Source: an uncultured Synechococcales cyanobacterium (GTDB lineage: Bacteria > Cyanobacteriota > Cyanobacteriia > Thermosynechococcales > Thermosynechococcaceae). From it: DNA of 58,057 bases. The notes under the pieces were generated by a model. The model searched no databases and had not been told where the DNA came from. It saw only the letters and a program-made list of their open reading frames with translations. Positions 29,992 through 40,942 of the stretch are shown here, piece by piece. The stretch lies in NCBI GenBank assembly GCA_902806435.1, contig CADCWO010000104.1:1-58057 (forward strand), read 5' to 3'. The first letter of the stretch is position 1, and each line of letters begins with the position of its first letter. The position numbers and the translations under genes are program-made.

Positions 29992-30300
29992 ATGCCCCCT
30001 CGTTGGCCGCGTCAACCTGACCGTCATGATTCTGCCTACCGTCGTCTTGCAGACCGGATGAACTTTGCTGTTCATGTCGCTGCCTTTGGCGCTTGCAATT
30101 CTACGCTTTGGTTCTTCCAATTGGTGCAAACTGAGGCGTGGCCATGGATTCTCTGGCTGACCGGAGGATGGGCAGCAATCTTGCTAGCTCATGGTGTCTA
30201 CATTTTCACAGTTGCAGACTACAGCCAACCCAGCGGTCCAACAACTGATTCGGATTCAATAAAGGCTGTTGATGCGTCTACAGAGGCAATAAATCGTTAG
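29992..30300 (+). CDS. 2TM-domain small membrane protein
   Basis: 102 residues: a basic N-terminus (about 1-22), then a membrane hairpin (NFAVHVAAFGACNSTLWFF and PWILWLTGGWAAILLAHGVYIF), and a short polar tail. The arrangement matches the small 2TM domain family found alone or attached to histidine kinases; here it stands alone. Function unknown. It follows the PBP gene by 120 bp on the same strand. Confidence 0.75.
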   Translation: MPPRWPRQPDRHDSAYRRLADRMNFAVHVAAFGACNSTLWFFQLVQTEAWPWILWLTGGWAAILLAHGVYIFTVADYSQPSGPTTDSDSIKAVDASTEAINR

Positions 30301-30386
30301 AGAAGCTTATGTCCTGAGGACCTAGTTATTAAACAGCGAACTCCGCTAGCTTTAATTCAAAACTAGTTTCAACACAATTAACTCCC

Positions 30387-30692
30387 ATGGCTAAAAATTC
30401 TACTGAAAACATTGAAGCCCTAGCTGCAGAAATTGGCCAGAATGTCTATATTGATGTCGCGAAATGGCATCTTTATCTTGCTGACGCTCACCTACATACC
30501 AGCTTGGCTGAGCAGCTATACCCAATGCTGGGATCTGGTTCGATTAAGAAAGACCAAGTTGAGCAGGTTCTGGCAAACATTTCGGTAAAACTGGGGGGCG
30601 GACGGCGCGAAGTTCCTTTAACAGACCTGCTACCACAGCATTCTCTGGTAGCTTTAATGGATACTCTGGAGGAATATCAGCGTAATCTTTAA
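30387..30692 (+). CDS. DUF3181-like cyanobacterial protein
   Basis: 101 residues, soluble, mostly helical. NVYIDVAKWHLYLADAHLHTSLAEQLYPML and VSVKLGGGRREVPLTDL-type sequence agree with a small conserved cyanobacterial family I remember as DUF3181. Function unknown. It lies between two other conserved hypothetical genes on the plus strand, with gaps of 86 and 150 bp. Confidence 0.7.
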   Translation: MAKNSTENIEALAAEIGQNVYIDVAKWHLYLADAHLHTSLAEQLYPMLGSGSIKKDQVEQVLANISVKLGGGRREVPLTDLLPQHSLVALMDTLEEYQRNL

Positions 30693-30842
30693 TTCTACTG
30701 GCTGATGAATTTTCAGCAACTCGTTGCGCTTCAATCGCAGACGGGTACCTTTAGTTACAGACCCTTGGCGCGATGTTCTGCTGACTTCGCATATCCAGCG
30801 TCATTGAGTTGGTAATTTTAGGCAAGTCGCAGCGAGCTGAAT

Positions 30843-32603
30843 GTGGGGATACGCGCTAAAAGGTCTGCTCATCCTAAAAATGGCACTTGGTGTGGCACTT
30901 GTGCTCAAGTCCAAACACCGGCAAGCAATAGATTAAAACCGCCAGAGCGCCGTTGCTCAGGATTCAGGTGGATAAATGCCCAGTGTTTAATCCCACTGAC
31001 ACTGCTTGGAGCTGTTGTTGGCGTTACGTCAGGAGGATGGTTAAGTGCACAAGCAATCCTCAATCAAGATGTTGCATTTTGGCTGAGCCAGCAACTACCA
31101 GGTTTAAGCCCGTCCAAGCTAGCAGAGGGCACGCCCCGAACACTTAAACAAGTTCGAGCTGATATTCGCGCTAGTAACCAAATTACTGGTGAAGCATTCA
31201 GGCTCACCTCAAGCTTGCCATCTCAGCCTGCAGTCAGTACAACCCACGAGCTATTAATACCGGTTTATAACAGCCAGTCAAATTGCCAAAAAGCTTGTCC
31301 AGCGATCGCTGAGCTGCAGGTTTACCGTCCCCTCAATTTGCCATATTTATTGCGTCTACTTAAGACAGAGCAATACTTTCGATTAATTGATCGATTAGAA
31401 GTAGCTAGACCAGAGGAGTCGCAGATTATGACGCCTTTAGGGGATCCTAAACTGGCAAATTATGGCTCTAGCAGGACTTTGCCGCTGACTGAACTGGAGC
31501 AATATCCGAATTCCTCAACGACCACAGGCATTTGGTTAAATCTAGTTGGTCTTTTGAGCAGTAGCGAATCACCCACAAGCTATGGACAGATACTTTACTA
31601 CAACCGCGATCAAGGCCGCTTGAATTTAGTCTTGACCTGGAGTAGCCCTGCCGGAGATAAACCCCGTTGGCAAGAGGTGGTCGGTGGAGGAACCCCAGAA
31701 CTTGTGCTTAACCAAACAATAGGCTTAGACCCTGAGTTCGTGGTTTACCAAGTCCAGCCTGCAATGAACACCCTGCGGTTGGTGCCAATTTCTTTAGCTG
31801 AACCAGCAATCAAGAATCAAACCTACCTCAACGGTTTAGTTCTGGCTCGCGGCGGCCTCTGGTCCTTAGCCTCGCAGTGGTTGAAGACTAACCAGGGGTC
31901 AAGAGTGGCTCAAGCGCAAATTGACTTGATCCGGTTTCATGCCCAAGTGACGCGTACTCAGGCAGAACAAGTCTGGATGAATCCGGCTCAACAGGTATTG
32001 GTGTATTTGATTGATGGTCGCTTCACCAAAGCGTTACACACTTTCAAAGCTGCCCCAGAAACCAACTATGAAGTCGCTAGTATTCTGCAAACAGATGGCG
32101 ATCGCTTCTGGAATCGCGTTACAGCCGCTTTACAGGTCAATTCTACCCAACCAGATGTAATTGCTTGGGGAGCCTTAGTCTTAGCTGCTCAATATGGGAA
32201 GCCAGACGCATTAGCCTGGTTACAAGCACGGGAAGCAAAGACTTCCTCTGTATACATCCAGACTGTGAAAATGCTGAAACAGCTTGAGGATGCCAATGCC
32301 ATGTTCTCAGAACAGCCGCTTAATGCTGGAAAAAAAGTAAAGCCTCCCGCCCAACAGAAAGTATCTCCCCAAAAGTTCAACAATCCAAACCGAAAACTGC
32401 CAATGCCTCTCCTACCGGATCAGTCGCCAGATCGACCTGCACCTATACCGTCTTCCCAGAGGAAACCAGCTGCCCTTGATCCTATGCGTGAACTTCACAT
32501 TTCCCGGCCTAGACAGCCTCTGCCGGAATCATTCGAGCCTCTACAGCCGAGTGATCCAGCAGTAGCAGAACCAATCAGACCTGATCAGACCCAAGCACAC
32601 TAA
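30843..32603 (+). CDS. Membrane-anchored hypothetical protein
   Basis: 586 residues. One membrane segment near 48-70 (LIPLTLLGAVVGVTSGGWLSAQA) follows a basic N-terminus, so most of the protein (about 75-586) should be outside the cytoplasm or in the lumen. The large domain has a short CQKAC motif near 143 and conserved-looking beta-rich blocks. The last 100 residues are Pro/Gln-rich and disordered. No family recognised. Start is uncertain: GTG at 30843 gives a long polar N-terminus, and a later start nearer the membrane segment is possible. Confidence 0.7.
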   Translation: MGIRAKRSAHPKNGTWCGTCAQVQTPASNRLKPPERRCSGFRWINAQCLIPLTLLGAVVGVTSGGWLSAQAILNQDVAFWLSQQLPGLSPSKLAEGTPRTLKQVRADIRASNQITGEAFRLTSSLPSQPAVSTTHELLIPVYNSQSNCQKACPAIAELQVYRPLNLPYLLRLLKTEQYFRLIDRLEVARPEESQIMTPLGDPKLANYGSSRTLPLTELEQYPNSSTTTGIWLNLVGLLSSSESPTSYGQILYYNRDQGRLNLVLTWSSPAGDKPRWQEVVGGGTPELVLNQTIGLDPEFVVYQVQPAMNTLRLVPISLAEPAIKNQTYLNGLVLARGGLWSLASQWLKTNQGSRVAQAQIDLIRFHAQVTRTQAEQVWMNPAQQVLVYLIDGRFTKALHTFKAAPETNYEVASILQTDGDRFWNRVTAALQVNSTQPDVIAWGALVLAAQYGKPDALAWLQAREAKTSSVYIQTVKMLKQLEDANAMFSEQPLNAGKKVKPPAQQKVSPQKFNNPNRKLPMPLLPDQSPDRPAPIPSSQRKPAALDPMRELHISRPRQPLPESFEPLQPSDPAVAEPIRPDQTQAH

Positions 32604-32771
32604 ACCCCAACTCAAACGTGAACTGAGTCTAACGCTCTATTTACACGCTACCCGTTACAGGAGAACCCTTCACACCTCAATATAGGCAATACAGACTCCT
32701 TTCAGGTGCAAAACAATGTCTCTACTTCTGGTCTTTACCCAAGGCTACCGGAGGTGGACAAATAATTAGCT

Positions 32772-32809
32772 GTGTGAGGCTGATTCTCTAAAGAGAATCA
32801 GCCTCACAC
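32772..32809. repeat. 38-bp perfect palindrome at a gene end
   Basis: Two 18-bp perfect arms, GTGTGAGGCTGATTCTCT and its complement, flank AA. The TAG stop of the minus-strand gene at 32788 lies at its centre, so the last codons of that gene form one arm. It sits between two converging genes and probably ends transcription or protects mRNA 3' ends. There is no T-run after it. Confidence 0.7.
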
Positions 32810-33168
32810 GATCCTGTCTCATTCCGTGTTCTATATTTTTTCTCCAACATCTGATTGAGCAACTGCGAATACTGATCGAGCGCCTGGATATGCTCTTGCG
32901 ATGCTAGCAGATGCCACTTTACAGCTTCTTCGTAGTTCTTAGTAGAATTGCCATACTGTGCCTCGTGAGCGTATACCTGGGATAGCAGAGCGTATTTCTG
33001 AGCTACTCTGCCATGTCTTTCTATGGACTTAGCTAGGGCCCGGCTCTCGATTGACTCTAAGCGGTTCCAGGCATCCTGGCCGTACTTCTCTACTACTCTG
33101 CCATGTTCTTTTGCTAGCTTTGCGTGTTGTTGGGCTGCCTCAATAGTCTCCTGAGATATTTCATGCAT
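32788..33168 (-). CDS. Hypothetical helical protein
   Basis: 126 residues, nearly all helical, with two related segments: AKEHGRVVEKYGQDAW (about 17-32) and IERHGRVAQKYALLS (about 49-63). These suggest an internal helical repeat akin to TPR or a coiled coil. No signal or membrane segment. An AAGG ribosome site precedes the ATG. The C-terminal eight residues are encoded by one arm of a long palindrome. I do not recognise it. Confidence 0.6.
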   Translation of the reverse strand: MHEISQETIEAAQQHAKLAKEHGRVVEKYGQDAWNRLESIESRALAKSIERHGRVAQKYALLSQVYAHEAQYGNSTKNYEEAVKWHLLASQEHIQALDQYSQLLNQMLEKKYRTRNETGSCEADSL

Positions 33169-33254
33169 AAATGCCTTGCGACTAGGGCTTGAAAATAGTT
33201 GGTACTTTCTCCAAATGTAGTAGTTGTATTTTCACGGTTAACCTACCTCAAGAC

Positions 33255-33710
33255 TTACCTTTGGTGGTGTACTTCAATTACTGTGTGAACATTGCCTCTA
33301 GGTGAAAAGTCTCCTTTAACCGTCGCTTCTATTGGGTCACAAGCTGCAACGAAATCATCCAGGATTTGATTGACCGATTCTTCATGGGAGATGTAGCGAT
33401 CGCGGTAGCTGTTGATGTAAAGTTTTAGGGCTTTCAGCTCAACCACCCGCTGATCGGGCACATAGCTCAGGTGGATAGTGGCAAAGTCAGGATAGCCAGA
33501 GAAGGGACACTTGCAGGTAAATTCTGGCAGTGTGATGTTAATGGTATAGTGCCGCCCGATGCGCGGATTGGGGAAGGTAATCAGTTTCCCTTCCAGAATC
33601 TGACGTTCGCCATATTTCATTTCACTAATCTGGCCATTAGAAGTTGGCTCAGTAGTGGCTGCTTCCAGAAAATCGGGAGTAGGGTTTTGATAGATCGAGG
33701 GTTGGCTCAT
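33255..33710 (-). CDS. queF: NADPH-dependent preQ0 reductase (QueF)
   Basis: 151 residues, the single-domain type of T-fold reductase that converts 7-cyano-7-deazaguanine to preQ1 on the way to queuosine in tRNA. Present: the catalytic Cys in TCKCPFSGYPDFATI, ELKALKLYINSYR and the substrate-binding SHEE near the middle, and RGNVHTVIEV at the end. No recognisable preQ1 riboswitch in the short upstream region. Divergent from the Deg protease gene across 145 bp. Confidence 0.93.
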   Translation of the reverse strand: MSQPSIYQNPTPDFLEAATTEPTSNGQISEMKYGERQILEGKLITFPNPRIGRHYTINITLPEFTCKCPFSGYPDFATIHLSYVPDQRVVELKALKLYINSYRDRYISHEESVNQILDDFVAACDPIEATVKGDFSPRGNVHTVIEVHHQR

Positions 33711-33855
33711 GGCAGTATAAAAAGTCTAGACAAGTCGTGATGCAGCCTGATGGGTTAAGTATTTCGGCCAGAAGATTCTATCTATAGCTTACTGAGCAAT
33801 TAGGATGGTGTTTAGTAGGATAGTTAATCTACAGCAGCGTCAATAGGGCAACAGG

Positions 33856-35070
33856 ATGACGAGGATAAACTTACAGCAGCGCCATTGGCTTACCGCACTA
33901 GGCATTATTTTAGGCATTGTCTTCACGATAGGGTTACTAGGGCTACCTGTACAGGCAGCACCTCTCACCTCAGCAACTGAGCTGTTAGCCCTGCGTCAAA
34001 CTAGTGCCCAACCGTCTCTTCCAGACGCCCCCATTGCCAGCCCGTCCCACTTTGTCGCTAGAGCTGTGGATCAGGTAGGACCAGCTGTCGTGCGGATTGA
34101 CACGGAACGAACAGTTGTTCGTCCAGCGCCTGATCCGTTTGGTAGCGACCCCTTATTTCGGCGCTTCTTTGGGGAAGGAGGTTTTCCCCAGATGCCGGGG
34201 GAGGGCCTCCTGAGAGGTCTGGGTTCCGGCTTTATTGTTGATCACTCTGGTATTGTCTTGACCAATGCCCATGTGGTTAGTGGTGCTGACACCGTGACGG
34301 TAACTTTAAAGGATGGCCGCTCCTTTGAAGGGGAAGTCCGGGGAGCGGATGAAGTATCTGATTTGGCTGTAGTCAAAATTAAGGGGGCAGGCGGTGATCT
34401 CCCGGTGGCGCCTCTGGGGAACTCAGATCAAGTTGAAGTTGGAGACTGGGCGATCGCCGTTGGCAATCCAGTTGGTTTAGACAACACCGTCACCTTGGGT
34501 ATTATCAGCACCTTGCATCGCTCCAGTGCCCAGGTGGGAATTCCTGACAAACGCCTTGATTTTATCCAAACCGACGCTGCGATTAATCCAGGTAACTCCG
34601 GTGGTCCTCTCCTCAACGACCTTGGTCAAGTGATTGGGATTAACACTGCGATCCGGGCCGGGGCTCAGGGCATTGGGTTTGCCATCCCCGTAGATAAAGC
34701 CAAGTCGTTAAAGGATCGCTTGGCACGGGGAGAAAAGATTGATCACCCCTACCTAGGTGTTCAAATGGCTACTTTAACGCCACAAATTGCCAAGGACAAT
34801 AATCGCAATCCTAATTCCCCGCTCCAGATTCCAGAAGTTACTGGTGTCCTGGTTGTGAGTGTTTTACCCAATACCCCAGCTGCCTCTGCCGGGCTGCGCT
34901 TGGGTGATGTGATCGTTGAAGTTGACGGGCAGGCCGTAACTAATGCCGGTGAATTACAAACGATTGTGGACAACAGCCGGGTGGGGCAACAGCTTCAGAT
35001 TAAAGTCAAGCGGGGAAATCAAACCCAGCAGTTAGCTGTTCGGACTGTTGAACTGCAAAACGCAGCTTAA
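33856..35070 (+). CDS. HtrA/Deg-family serine protease
   Basis: 404 residues. An N-terminal signal or membrane segment (about 10-35, ending VQAA) exports it. Trypsin-like domain with His in LTNAHVV, Asp in SDLAVVKI and Ser in NPGNSGGPLL, then one PDZ domain (about 300-395) with YLGVQM and GLRLGDVIVEVDGQ. It is a periplasmic or lumenal quality-control protease. It resembles cyanobacterial HhoA/HhoB/HtrA, and which paralog it is cannot be settled by eye. Confidence 0.92.
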   Translation: MTRINLQQRHWLTALGIILGIVFTIGLLGLPVQAAPLTSATELLALRQTSAQPSLPDAPIASPSHFVARAVDQVGPAVVRIDTERTVVRPAPDPFGSDPLFRRFFGEGGFPQMPGEGLLRGLGSGFIVDHSGIVLTNAHVVSGADTVTVTLKDGRSFEGEVRGADEVSDLAVVKIKGAGGDLPVAPLGNSDQVEVGDWAIAVGNPVGLDNTVTLGIISTLHRSSAQVGIPDKRLDFIQTDAAINPGNSGGPLLNDLGQVIGINTAIRAGAQGIGFAIPVDKAKSLKDRLARGEKIDHPYLGVQMATLTPQIAKDNNRNPNSPLQIPEVTGVLVVSVLPNTPAASAGLRLGDVIVEVDGQAVTNAGELQTIVDNSRVGQQLQIKVKRGNQTQQLAVRTVELQNAA

Positions 35071-35132
35071 ACATAAAGCTAGCTAGAGTAACAACGGCCA
35101 AAGTAACCTGATACTCTAGTCTTGACCTAGAG

Positions 35133-36593
35133 ATGCTGCGATTACTGACTGTGAGTTCTAGAAAGCTGCTACCTCGTTCCTCCTGGTTTTGGCTTGGTTT
35201 AGCTGGTGTCGTCTGCTTGGCAGCTGCACTGCGCTTCTGGGGCCTAGGACGGTTCAATACCCTGGTGTTTGATGAAGTTTATTTTGCCAAATTTGGGTAT
35301 AACTACCTGAACGGGACGCCTTTTTTTGATGCTCATCCCCCTTTGGGGAAGTACCTGATTGCCCTGGGCATCCGGTTAGGGGGGTTCAATCCGTTTGGGT
35401 ATCGTTGGATGAACGCCCTCACGGGGTCCTTGATTCCTCTACTAATCGCCGCAATTGCCTATGAGTTGAGCCGTCGTCGCAGTTATGCGCTGATTGCAGG
35501 CTTGTTTGCAGCTGTGGATGGCTTGCTACTAGTCGAGTCGCGCTATGCCCTGATTAATATATATTTACTATTCTTTGGGCTGCTCGGGCAGTGGTTGTTC
35601 CTGCTGGCGCTGACCACTAGGGGAGCCAAGCGCTGGTTACGGTTGAGTCTGGCAGGAGCCAGTTTGGGAGGCGCGATCGCAGTTAAGTGGAATGGCCTTG
35701 GGTTTTTATTGGGAATTTATCTAATCTGGATCTGTGCTTGGGGCATTCAAAAATTTATCTCTCCTCGCTCTTCTGCCTTCCCAGAAGTCAGTGATTCTCT
35801 GAGCGAGGGAACGCCTTTGCAGAAACTGGGAGAAATTCATTTCCTGCAACTGTTCCTGTATATCCCGATTATTGCCTTTTTGGTTTATCGCCTAGAGTGG
35901 GGGCTCCACTTACGGCAAAACCCATCTGTCGGGTTTTGGCAACTGCAACAGCAGATGCTTTCCTACCACGAACGGATTGGCAATGGTCCCAGTGTCCATC
36001 CTTACTGTTCAGCCTGGTTTACCTGGCCTTTAATGATTCGGCCTGTAGACTACTTTTACCAAACTGCACTTACGACCTCAGAGCCAGTACCTGTGGTCGG
36101 GCCACGTCTACCTCAGAACGCCGCCAAAGTTATCTATGATGTGCACGCGATGGGTAACCCGGCTTTGTGGTGGTTATCTACCGCCGCAATCGTGATCTTG
36201 ATTTGGGCGCTCGTCCGGCGAATCGAGGCCTGGTTTGTTGTTGAGCCAAACGCTGCTGTTCACCTTGGCCAACGCTATATGATGAGTGGAGCTGAGTTCT
36301 GGCTACCTTTGTATTTAGTGTTGAACTATAGCGCTAATTTACTGCCTTGGATTGACGTCAGTCGCTGTACTTTTCTCTATCACTACATGCCCGCTTCCCT
36401 CTACAGCCTAATGGCGATCGCTTGGCTGGTCGATCGCTGGGTGCAAAGTGTTCATCCCCTATTCCGAGGCTTGGGTATCACGATAATTTTCCTAGTCTTG
36501 CTTGCTTTTGTCTTCTGGCTGCCGATCTATCTGGGCTTGCCCCTATCTCCAGAGGGATTCCGAATGCGGATGTGGTTTCCCTCCTGGATTTGA
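35133..36593 (+). CDS. PMT-family protein mannosyltransferase (GT39)
   Basis: 486 residues with about ten membrane helices. The first loop has the family signature FDEVYFAKFGYNYLNG with the catalytic Asp-Glu, and DAHPPLGKYL. The C-terminal half carries the NPALWWL and FLYHYMPASLY motifs of the dolichyl-phosphate-mannose type. Such enzymes O-mannosylate exported proteins using a polyprenyl-phosphate sugar. It follows the Deg protease by 62 bp on the same strand and may be cotranscribed. Confidence 0.88.
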   Translation: MLRLLTVSSRKLLPRSSWFWLGLAGVVCLAAALRFWGLGRFNTLVFDEVYFAKFGYNYLNGTPFFDAHPPLGKYLIALGIRLGGFNPFGYRWMNALTGSLIPLLIAAIAYELSRRRSYALIAGLFAAVDGLLLVESRYALINIYLLFFGLLGQWLFLLALTTRGAKRWLRLSLAGASLGGAIAVKWNGLGFLLGIYLIWICAWGIQKFISPRSSAFPEVSDSLSEGTPLQKLGEIHFLQLFLYIPIIAFLVYRLEWGLHLRQNPSVGFWQLQQQMLSYHERIGNGPSVHPYCSAWFTWPLMIRPVDYFYQTALTTSEPVPVVGPRLPQNAAKVIYDVHAMGNPALWWLSTAAIVILIWALVRRIEAWFVVEPNAAVHLGQRYMMSGAEFWLPLYLVLNYSANLLPWIDVSRCTFLYHYMPASLYSLMAIAWLVDRWVQSVHPLFRGLGITIIFLVLLAFVFWLPIYLGLPLSPEGFRMRMWFPSWI

Positions 36594-36659
36594 GGGATGT
36601 AGGCTGCTCTGGGAAGGTTCAAAGAAAGGCTCCTCTTCTCTCCCCATCTCTCTATTTCC

Positions 36660-39287
36660 TCATTCCTCCATCTGCATCTGCGACGCAGCTTCTGGTTGGC
36701 GAGTGTCCAGATCCAACTGGAGTGGCTCTGCTTGCCAAATCTCTTGGCAGTACTCCTGGATCGTCCGATCTGAGGAGAACTTACCCATGCGAGCGGTATT
36801 GAGGATGGACATCCGCGTCCACGCTTCTTGGTTTTGGTAGGCTTGGCTCACCCGCTGCTGGCATTCAATATAAGCAGCATAGTCAGCCAAGAGCAGGTAC
36901 TGATCACTGTAGAGCAGCGAGTCCACAATCGGCTGGAACAGCCCGGGATTACCGGCAGAAAATCGTCCAGCGGCAATCGAGTCGATCACCATCTTTAGTT
37001 CCGGGTTGGCATGGTAGTAGTCTTGCGGGTTGTACCCCCCTGCTTTTAACAAGTAGACTTCATCCGCATTCAACCCAAACAGAAAGAAATTTTCTGCCCC
37101 CACGGCTTCTCGAATTTCGACATTAGCTCCGTCAAGGGTGCCGATAGTCAAGGCTCCGTTCATCGCAAATTTCATATTTCCGGTACCGGAAGCTTCCTTG
37201 CCAGCCATGGAAATTTGCTCCGAGAGGTCCGCTGCTGGGTAAGCCAGTTGGCCGATCGAGACGGAAAGGTTCGCCAGGAACACTACCTTCAGGCGCCCCC
37301 CGACGTCCGGATCGTTGTTCACCACATCGGCAACTGCAGTAATTAGCTTGACGATCAGCTTTGCCATGGTGTAGCCGGGGGCTGCCTTGCCTCCAAAAAT
37401 AAAGGTGCGAGGCAAGAGGTCCAGGTGAGGATTCTGTTTGATCCGGTTGTAAAGCGTAATGATGTACAGCACATTCAGGAGCTGCCGCTTGTACTCGTGC
37501 ATCCGTTTGATCTGGATGTCAAATAAAGAATTCACATCAACAGTGATCCGATTGTGCTGCTGAATGTAATCGGCCAGGTCCTGCTTGTTGGCTTGCTTTA
37601 CTTTTCGCCAGCGATCGCAAAACTGCGGATCATCGACAAACGCTTCCAGTTGCTGCAGCTCCTCCAGATTCTTCAGCCAGCTTTCGCGCAGTATCCCACC
37701 CTCAGAATCGCCAATTTTCTCGCTGATCAGGGTCGCCAGCCGGGGATTGCTGATCAGCATCCAGCGGCGTGGGGTGACGCCATTCGTCTTATTACTGAAC
37801 TTCTGCGGCCATAGTTCATAGAAGTCTGGCATCACATTTTTTTTAATCAGCTCAGTATGTAGGGCGGCCACACCATTAAGGGCATGACTACCCACACAGG
37901 CTAAATGGGCCATCCGTACGTGCTTTTGGGGGCCTTCACCAATGATTGACATCCGCGTTAGCCGCGCTTCCTCACCAGGATATGTGGCGCGGACAAGTTG
38001 TAAAAAGCGGTGATTGATCTCATAGATAATCTCTAAGTGCCTAGGCAACAGACGGCCAAACAGCTCCACCGGCCAGCACTCTAAAGCTTCGGCCAGCAAA
38101 GTATGGTTAGTGTAGGCAAAGGTATTTTGGGTAATCGTCCAGGCGGTGTCCCAATCTAGAGAGTACTCATCCACTAGCAAACGCATTAATTCTGCCACGC
38201 CAATCGAGGGGTGGGTATCGTTCAGCTGGATGGCTACTTTCTCCGGGAAGGCATCGAAAGTATCGTGGTTCCGTAGGTAAAGGCGGATGATGTCTTGGAG
38301 GGAGCAAGCAACAAAAAAGTACTGCTGCTGGAGCCGTAACTCCTCGCCTTGGGGCGTATTATCGTTGGGATAAAGGACCTTAGAGATATTTTCCGAAAAG
38401 GTCTTATCGGCAACGGCACGGGCGTAGTCACCGGCATTGAAAATTTGGAAGTTAAATTCCTCGCCAGCGCGGGCGCTCCAAAGACGCAGCTTATTAACGG
38501 CACTACTTTGATACCCAGATACGGGTGTATCGTAGGGGGTGCCAAAAATAATTCGGGAGGGCACCCAACGCACCTGGTAGTAGCCCCGGTCGTCTGTGTA
38601 AGTTTCTGTGTGCCCTCCAAATTTGACTTCTACCCGGTACTCTGGGCGGGGAATTTCCCACGGGTTACCAAACCGTAGCCACTCATCCCGGCGTTCCACC
38701 TGCCAGCCATCTTGAATGGACTGGTAAAAAATACCAAATTCGTAGCGGATGCCATAGCCCATCGCAGGAATTTCCAGGGTAGCAAGAGAATCTAGGAAGC
38801 AAGCCGCCAAGCGTCCCAAACCACCATTTCCCAACCCTGGTTCATCCTCACGCTCCAGCAGGTCATCCAGGTCCAGCCCCGATTCTGCCAGTGCCTGACG
38901 AATAGGTTCGTAAAGCCCTAGGTTAATCAAGTTGTTGCTAAGTAGGCGACCAATCAGGAATTCTGCTGACAGGTAGTAAACCGTTTTAACATCTTTTTCT
39001 AAGCAGGCTTCCGCAGTTTTGATCCGACGGTGGAGCAGGCGATCGCGGACGGTGTGCGCCAAGGCCATGTAATGATCATGGGGCGTGGCAAATCGTTTTG
39101 CCTTACCCTGGATGTAATAGAGGTTATCGGTCAAGGCACGCTTCAAAACTTCTACCGATATGCCTGTACGGTCATCCTCCACCTGGACAGCTTCTGGCTG
39201 GTTAGGTCTCAACTCCAGGCCATCGATCGATAGGGTTGCATCAGGATGCTTACCGTTGAGCTGCTCGTTGAGAGACGTTGTAGACAT
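36660..39287 (-). CDS. glgP: Glycogen phosphorylase
   Basis: 875 residues. It releases glucose-1-phosphate from glycogen with pyridoxal phosphate as cofactor. Strong signatures: [35 protein letters not shown], the [12 protein letters not shown] block, and the PLP lysine in [19 protein letters not shown]. It is slightly longer than average for bacterial enzymes. The ATG at 39287 follows AGGAATCC; the TTG at 39305 is unlikely. It converges on the mannosyltransferase gene with 66 bp of C/T-rich DNA between. Confidence 0.96.
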   Translation of the reverse strand: MSTTSLNEQLNGKHPDATLSIDGLELRPNQPEAVQVEDDRTGISVEVLKRALTDNLYYIQGKAKRFATPHDHYMALAHTVRDRLLHRRIKTAEACLEKDVKTVYYLSAEFLIGRLLSNNLINLGLYEPIRQALAESGLDLDDLLEREDEPGLGNGGLGRLAACFLDSLATLEIPAMGYGIRYEFGIFYQSIQDGWQVERRDEWLRFGNPWEIPRPEYRVEVKFGGHTETYTDDRGYYQVRWVPSRIIFGTPYDTPVSGYQSSAVNKLRLWSARAGEEFNFQIFNAGDYARAVADKTFSENISKVLYPNDNTPQGEELRLQQQYFFVACSLQDIIRLYLRNHDTFDAFPEKVAIQLNDTHPSIGVAELMRLLVDEYSLDWDTAWTITQNTFAYTNHTLLAEALECWPVELFGRLLPRHLEIIYEINHRFLQLVRATYPGEEARLTRMSIIGEGPQKHVRMAHLACVGSHALNGVAALHTELIKKNVMPDFYELWPQKFSNKTNGVTPRRWMLISNPRLATLISEKIGDSEGGILRESWLKNLEELQQLEAFVDDPQFCDRWRKVKQANKQDLADYIQQHNRITVDVNSLFDIQIKRMHEYKRQLLNVLYIITLYNRIKQNPHLDLLPRTFIFGGKAAPGYTMAKLIVKLITAVADVVNNDPDVGGRLKVVFLANLSVSIGQLAYPAADLSEQISMAGKEASGTGNMKFAMNGALTIGTLDGANVEIREAVGAENFFLFGLNADEVYLLKAGGYNPQDYYHANPELKMVIDSIAAGRFSAGNPGLFQPIVDSLLYSDQYLLLADYAAYIECQQRVSQAYQNQEAWTRMSILNTARMGKFSSDRTIQEYCQEIWQAEPLQLDLDTRQPEAASQMQMEE

Positions 39288-39643
39288 GAGGATTCCTAGT
39301 AGCAACTAACTAGCATGGGCTGCCGACAGGCCAGGTTTGCTGGCTCTCCTGGGCTGAGACCATACAAAACAGCAGACCTGCTGACATTCCAATCCACGCT
39401 ATCGGGATTGCTGCCAGGAGATTGTACCGTAAGTTACAGGCTTAACGGTTTGTCAGGATTCGGTTAAACTTTTGAACGACCGCTGATAGCTGAGAAAGTA
39501 CAAGTAGCCTATCCTACCCGCTTGAGCCTTGAAGCAGGGATGCAGCACTGGGACAGTCGTCGTAATCAGTAAGCACACCCATCTGCTGTTCAGCGCGGGC
39601 TGGGCCTGCAATCCATAACTTGTAGCACCTTGCCGTGACGAGA
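39288..39643. other. Non-coding stretch between sufS and glgP
   Basis: About 355 bases, both neighbours on the minus strand. It should hold the glgP promoter and the end of the suf transcript. I see no tRNA, open frame, or strong hairpin. Confidence 0.45.
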
Positions 39644-40903
39644 CTAGCCAAAGATACTAGCGAAAAAATCAACTGCTTCCCTTAGGGCAGCAATAAATAC
39701 ATCAATCTCTGCCTGGGTGTTGTAAAAGTAGAGACTGGCACGGGCGGTTGATTGAACTTTCAGGTAGCGGTGTAAAGGTTGAGTACAGTGATGACCAGCC
39801 CGAATAGCAACCCCGGCTTCATCCAAAATGGTCGAGAGATCATGGGGATGCACTTCCCCTGCGGTGAAGGCAGCGAGGGCCGCTCTGCCCTTGCCCTCTA
39901 AAGTAGGCCGAGGGCCGTAAATTCGTAGTTCTGGAATTTGCTGAAGTTGCTGGAACAGGTAGGCTGTCAGTTGCTCTTCATAAGCATGAATTTTATCCAT
40001 GCCCAGGCTAGAGAGATAGTCCACCGCCGCACCTAGAGCGATCGCCTCCCCGATTGCCGGAGTTCCTGCCTCAAACTTGTGGGGCAGATCCGCGTAGGTA
40101 GCATGGTCTAGAAAGACATCGGCAATCATTTCTCCGCCCCCTAAAAAAGGTGGCATCGAGCGTAGCAGGTCTAGCTTGCCATAGAGAAATCCTACCCCCG
40201 TTGGCCCACACATTTTGTGACCAGACGCAACCAGCCAGTCGCAATCCATTGCCTGCACATCTACTGGCATGTGGGGAACACTCTGGCAAGCATCCACCAA
40301 AACCCTAGCACCGTAGTGGTGGGCGATCGCTGTAATTTCAGCCACCGGATTGATATAACCCAGTGTATTAGAAACATGCAGAATTGAGACTAACCGCGTC
40401 TTGTTAGAAATTAAAGCCTTGTACTGCTCTAGGTTAAATTCTTCATTAGCGTTTGGCTCCACAAACTTGAGCACTGCCCCCGTGCGTTGGGCCACCATTT
40501 GCCAGGGTATCAAGTTACTGTGGTGCTCCATTACCGAGAGAATGATTTCATCCCCTTGCTTGAGGGTAGACCCCCAGGCGTAGGCGACCAGGTTAATGGC
40601 TTCACTCGCATTTCGGGTAAAGACAATTTCCTGCCGGGAAGCAGCGTTGACAAATTTGGCAATTTTATCCCGCGCCCCCTCATAGGCATCGGTAGCCCGC
40701 GAACTCAGGGTATGTACCCCCCGGTGGACATTGGCATTGTCCCGCTCGTAGTAGTCTCGCAGAGCATCGAGCACGACCAGCGGTTTTTGAGAGGTGGCGG
40801 CATTGTCTAGGTAGACCAGCGGTTTACCATTCACCTGTTGGTGCAAGATCGGGAAGTCAGGACGCACCTGGGCAGCAAGCGTTTTTTCCTGGGTGAGGGT
40901 CAT
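39644..40903 (-). CDS. sufS: Cysteine desulfurase SufS
   Basis: 419 residues. Group II PLP enzyme that takes sulfur from cysteine for Fe-S assembly. PLP lysine in [12 protein letters not shown], catalytic Cys in [11 protein letters not shown] (about 370), and the N-terminal [14 protein letters not shown] at 40903; the TTG at 40912 lacks support. Last gene of sufBCDS, 39 bp after sufD. Confidence 0.95.
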   Translation of the reverse strand: MTLTQEKTLAAQVRPDFPILHQQVNGKPLVYLDNAATSQKPLVVLDALRDYYERDNANVHRGVHTLSSRATDAYEGARDKIAKFVNAASRQEIVFTRNASEAINLVAYAWGSTLKQGDEIILSVMEHHSNLIPWQMVAQRTGAVLKFVEPNANEEFNLEQYKALISNKTRLVSILHVSNTLGYINPVAEITAIAHHYGARVLVDACQSVPHMPVDVQAMDCDWLVASGHKMCGPTGVGFLYGKLDLLRSMPPFLGGGEMIADVFLDHATYADLPHKFEAGTPAIGEAIALGAAVDYLSSLGMDKIHAYEEQLTAYLFQQLQQIPELRIYGPRPTLEGKGRAALAAFTAGEVHPHDLSTILDEAGVAIRAGHHCTQPLHRYLKVQSTARASLYFYNTQAEIDVFIAALREAVDFFASIFG

Positions 40904-40942
40904 GGGTACCAAGCAAGGATTAAGAAGTAAGGGACGACGGAA

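Noticed and set aside
33711-33855. preQ1 riboswitch before queF
   Set aside because: The short upstream region shows no compact H-type pseudoknot with the expected A-rich tail that I could identify.
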